From positions 1 to 26,224 of the forward strand of contig CAYURP010000038.1 in assembly GCA_964447175.1 (NCBI GenBank): a stretch of 26,224 bases of DNA, written 5' to 3'. Source of the stretch: CAYURP01 sp964447175. Its GTDB lineage: Bacteria > Zixibacteria > MSB-5A5 > SM23-73-2. The notes beneath the pieces were generated by a model that saw nothing but the letters and a program-made list of their open reading frames with translations, did no database searches and had not been told where the DNA came from. Of the stretch, positions 23,172 to 26,224 are shown one piece after another. The stretch's first letter is position 1; each line of letters starts with the position of its first letter. A program made the translations under genes and the position numbers.

Positions 23172-23862
23172 AATGTAGGTGAAATTGCCCTGCTGAAAAT
23201 AGCAACAGATATCACAGATCGTAAACTGGTGGAGGAAGCCCTTAAACAATCTGAGGAGAAATTCAGAACAGCATTCAATACTTCTCCAGACTTTTTCTAC
23301 AGAATAAGTCCTGATGGTAAAATCTTAGACTGCAATCAAACAGTTCTGAAGACCCAGGGAGATTCTGAAAAAGAAATCATCAGGAAACCAGTTTTTGAGC
23401 TCTATGCTGAGGAATCCAAAAAGGATGCAAGGAAATTTTTCCAGGAGTGGCAGAAAATAGGAAGATTAAGGAACAAAGAACTAAAGATACTGACTAAAGC
23501 CGGAAGAAAAATCGATGTGGAGCTTAATGTCAACACAATCTATGATGCTAAAGGGAATATCATAAGCTCAATCTCCTCTCAGAGAGACATCGCTTGATGG
23601 ACAAAAAGCACTGGAAAGTTATCAAAAGGACAAATTCGATGTGGTGTTTGTTGACATCTCCATGCCCGGAATGGATGGGATTGATCTAACCAGGAAACTT
23701 CTGGAGATAGACCAGGATGCCAAGGTGGTGATAATCACCGGCCACATCGGAACCCTGGAAATCCAGCTGGCATTAAATGCCGGGGCTAAAAAGTTTATGA
23801 AAAAACCATTCACCAAAAAGGACATCGATAGTACCATCCGGGAGATGCTTAAAATCGGTTAG
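23172..23862 (+). pseudogene. Collapsed PAS/receiver sensor gene
   Basis: Two fragments of a larger signalling protein lie in adjoining frames. From 23172 an open frame with no ATG begins in the end of one PAS/PAC unit (LLKIATDITDRKLVEEALKQ, a typical PAS linker). It continues through a whole PAS domain and stops at 23597 right after ISSQRDIA, where such proteins normally continue with a helix into the kinase. In another frame, from about 23585, a receiver domain resumes at DGQKALESYQKDKFDVVFVD with phospho-acceptor Asp, ITG and KKPF, ending at 23862; its N-terminal acidic pair is missing. The simplest reading is 5' truncation plus an internal deletion that removed the kinase core and shifted the frame. 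Short expressed remnants (GTG at 23229, ATG at 23641) are unlikely. Confidence 0.75.
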
Positions 23863-24434
23863 AAATAAATTCAAATTAAACCTACCTATTCAAAACTTGT
23901 TTGACATCACCTGGTGATGAAATTAGATTCCCATTGCTGTTAAATCTAAGGTTGAGGAATCATTAAATATGATTCTCCTTGGCTCAGGGGACAATGTAAA
24001 ATAGTTACAAGCAGGCCTGCATAATAGTTGGCTATTCCGAAATACAAAAGAAGGTTTTCTTAAAAAAAGTGAATTCATTTTTTGTTACAGGCTCAGAAAA
24101 AAGAATATCGGTAAAAAAGAAATCGCCGAAAGCAGATTGAGATATTAAGATAGAATAGGTTTTGATTTTTATACAAATCAACTTGAAATAAATTTATTTA
24201 GTTCCTTTAAATTAAACTCCTGATCTTTTATCCTCCTTTTCAGGTTTAAACAACAAATCCTAATGCAAATAATGCAAATTAGTAAGTATTTGTATTCTCA
24301 AAAACTAGGGGATGATCGGACGTATTTCACAGTAAATATGTAAGCGATTTTACTTTATAATCGTTTTTATATTTATCGTGAAGGATTCACGCTAATCCTA
24401 ATGGATTAGGTAAATAGGATTTACAGGAGGAAGA
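23863..24434. other. Non-coding region ending in two adjacent hairpins before the sensor kinase
   Basis: No gene is seen. It is AT-rich throughout. At the right end are two back-to-back perfect inverted repeats, CGTGAA-GGA-TTCACG (24377-24391) and CTAATCC-TAAT-GGATTAG (24392-24409), 25 bases before the kinase ATG. Confidence 0.5.
24377..24409 (+). promoter_or_regulatory. Twin inverted repeats upstream of the sensor kinase
   Basis: Two perfect palindromes abut exactly (15 and 18 bases) just before the Shine-Dalgarno (AGGAGG, 24425-24430). They could be an operator, or stem-loops in the leader RNA; there is no T run, so a terminator is unlikely. Confidence 0.5.
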
Positions 24435-26224
24435 ATGCAAAACAGCAAGGGATTTAAAAGGGAATCCATTGAATCTGAAGATTTTTATAAGTTCCTAATA
24501 GAAAACTCCCTGGTGGGAATATGTGTCATCCAGAACAACAGAATTGAATTTGCCAACAAATCTCTTGTTGATTTTTTGGGTTACACTCCGGAGGAATTGA
24601 AGACGGTGAAGTTCTGGGAGATAGCGATACCTGAGCATCGGGGAATGATCAAAGAAAAAGGAGCAACAATTGAGAATGTTAGGGAAGTATCTGACAAACA
24701 CCAGGTCAAGGTTTTGAGAAAAAATGGGGAGATATTTAATGCAGAGATACAGGAGAGGATGATTACTCATAATGACCAACCTGCAACTATGTGCGTTGTA
24801 ATCGACGTTTCGGATAGAAAAAGGGCAGAGGAGGAGATCAAAAGAAGGAATACGGAGCTATCGATTCTTAATCAAATTGGACAGGCACTTAGCTCCACTC
24901 TGGATCTGGATGATCTTTTCCGGAAAATATATGAGCAGACCTCCCGGCTCATTGATACCAATAACTTCTATATCGCACTGTTTGATCAGGAAGAAAACGA
25001 AATAATATTTAAGATAAATGTTGAAACCGGAAAAGACAAAGGAAAACATAAAAGGATATTTTCTAATGGCTTGACCGAGTACATAATCTCGCTGGGAAAA
25101 CCCCTTTTAATTCAGCAAACCACCTCCCAGGAATTGAAGGATTCGAACTTTAAACAAATCGGAAAGGAAGCCAAATCCTGGTTGGGTGTGCCCATCAAGT
25201 ATAGAAACAAGGTGCAGGGGGTGATTGGAATTCAAAACTTTGAGAGGGAGAATGTGTATGATCAGGGCCATCTATCCTTACTCTCTATGATCGCAGATCA
25301 GGCGGGAATAGCCATAAATAATGCACTCCTTTTCAAAAAAATATCAGAGGCGGAGAAAGAATGGGAAACGTCATTTGATTCCATGCAGGAGTTGATATGC
25401 GTGCTGGATTCTTCCTGTAAAGTGATAAAGGTCAACAGTTCATTTGTTCAGGAATTGAAAACCATAAAGAGAAATTTATTAGGAGAAAATTTTTTTGAGT
25501 TTCTCCATAATCAAGATGCTTCTTTTTTATGTCCCGATCCCGAGGTGATCAAAAGAAGAAGTCCGGCACAATTGGAGTCGGAAAATCCCTTCAATAACAA
25601 AATCTATAGCCTGAATTATATTCCCACACTGGATGATGAGGGGAATATTTTGAAAGTGATATTTGTGGGCAGAAATATCACCCTGCAAAAGGAGATGGAG
25701 AAGCTCTCCACCCTGCGGGAGCTGACATCCATTTTAACCCATGAAGTCAGGACTCCTCTGCATTCGATCTCCTCAGCTGTAGAGCAACTAAAATTGAAAA
25801 AGGGAGAAAGCCTGGAAGAGCTGGATGTAGAGCTTCTTAATCTTATTCACACCCAGTCGGATAAACTCTATAACATCCTGGCGGATTTTCTGGCTTACAC
25901 CAAACTGGAGGATTTAAGCCTGACTCAGGTGGATGCAAATCTAATCACAAAAGAGGTAGCCCGATCTTTAGAAAATGAGATGAAATCCAGAAATATTACC
26001 CTGGACCAGGACCTGGATCAGGAAGTAAAAAATATCACCGCTGATTCTGAAAGAATCAAACAGGTGATATTAAACATCTTATTGAATGCCATCCAGGCTT
26101 TGCCCTCTGGGGGGAAAATTACCTTATCCACAAAAGATGAGAAAACCAACGTCAAAATAACTATCTCGGATACGGGCGAAGGGATTCCTCAAAAAAATCT
26201 TAAGATGATATTTTCACCTTTTTA
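24435..26224 (+). CDS. Soluble PAS-GAF-PAS sensor histidine kinase, 3' end cut by the window
   Basis: The frame is open from the ATG at 24435 to the window end (596 codons). There is no signal peptide or membrane helix, so it acts in the cytoplasm. Order of parts: PAS (about 16-130, ending VIDVSDRKRAEEEI), GAF (about 140-305, with NQIGQALSSTLDLDDLF, then SWLGVPIKYRNKVQGVIGIQ), second PAS (about 312-415), HisKA with His436 in THEVRTPLHS, and HATPase with the N box ILNILLNAIQALPSGG and G1 ISDTGEGIP. The G2 box lies beyond the edge. AGGAGG precedes the ATG, and twin palindromes lie just upstream. No regulator partner is visible except the decayed receiver fragment at 23585-23862. Confidence 0.93.
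   Translation, partial: MQNSKGFKRESIESEDFYKFLIENSLVGICVIQNNRIEFANKSLVDFLGYTPEELKTVKFWEIAIPEHRGMIKEKGATIENVREVSDKHQVKVLRKNGEIFNAEIQERMITHNDQPATMCVVIDVSDRKRAEEEIKRRNTELSILNQIGQALSSTLDLDDLFRKIYEQTSRLIDTNNFYIALFDQEENEIIFKINVETGKDKGKHKRIFSNGLTEYIISLGKPLLIQQTTSQELKDSNFKQIGKEAKSWLGVPIKYRNKVQGVIGIQNFERENVYDQGHLSLLSMIADQAGIAINNALLFKKISEAEKEWETSFDSMQELICVLDSSCKVIKVNSSFVQELKTIKRNLLGENFFEFLHNQDASFLCPDPEVIKRRSPAQLESENPFNNKIYSLNYIPTLDDEGNILKVIFVGRNITLQKEMEKLSTLRELTSILTHEVRTPLHSISSAVEQLKLKKGESLEELDVELLNLIHTQSDKLYNILADFLAYTKLEDLSLTQVDANLITKEVARSLENEMKSRNITLDQDLDQEVKNITADSERIKQVILNILLNAIQALPSGGKITLSTKDEKTNVKITISDTGEGIPQKNLKMIFSPF

Noticed and set aside
24495..25049. Minus-strand open frames
   Set aside because: They are shadows of the plus-strand sensor kinase, which has intact PAS and GAF motifs.

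Overview
The window looks like a chromosomal segment of a Gram-negative bacterium, AT-leaning by eye. The main lineage clue is the secreted 5'-nucleotidase at 9902-12142. It ends in a FlgD-like/type IX sorting-type domain with the QNYPNPFNP motif, which is common in Bacteroidetes/FCB-group and related candidate phyla (Zixibacteria-like lineages among others). The phylum is an inference.

Layout. (1) 1-2335: palindrome-rich DNA, tRNA-Arg(ACG), tadA (whose enzyme modifies that tRNA's wobble base), a small membrane protein, a GIY-YIG protein, and a tRNA-Ser(CGA) preceded by four decayed copies of its own 5' part, each interrupted by short GC palindromes. (2) 2491-7814, minus strand: a six-gene envelope/lipid operon: outer-membrane-type protein, fatty-acyl/thioester reductase-like SDR, lipid (diacylglycerol-type) kinase, CdsA-type CTP transferase, CDP-alcohol phosphatidyltransferase resembling phosphatidylcholine synthase, and an LCM-family methyltransferase. 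(3) 8220-14902, minus: a B12-binding radical SAM enzyme, a secreted 5'-nucleotidase, and a radical SAM/SPASM enzyme fused to a methyltransferase. (4) 15220-19100, minus: an NtrC-family sigma-54 activator and a PDZ/multi-TM/GAF histidine kinase. (5) 19101-26224: a long non-coding stretch, a DUF559 gene bracketed by two 93-base direct repeats, a prolyl oligopeptidase lipoprotein, a collapsed PAS/receiver pseudogene, and a PAS-GAF-PAS histidine kinase cut by the window end.

The main result is regulatory. Each of the four minus-strand transcription units between 2491 and 14902 has a sigma-54 (-24/-12) promoter: three match TGGCA-N6-TTGC exactly and one differs at one base. Upstream of each lies a shared element of the form TTATA-N28-TATAA, degenerate in one copy, 107-134 bases from the promoter. 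The adjacent two-component system encodes a complete sigma-54 activator with GAFTGA and Fis-type HTH. I infer a self-contained regulon in which an envelope-sensing kinase and its activator switch on phospholipid synthesis or remodelling, two radical SAM enzymes and an exported nucleotidase.

Secondary points are the tRNA-Ser relic array, the DUF559/palindromic-repeat unit that supplies start and stop codons to genes, and the tRNA-Arg(ACG)-tadA linkage.
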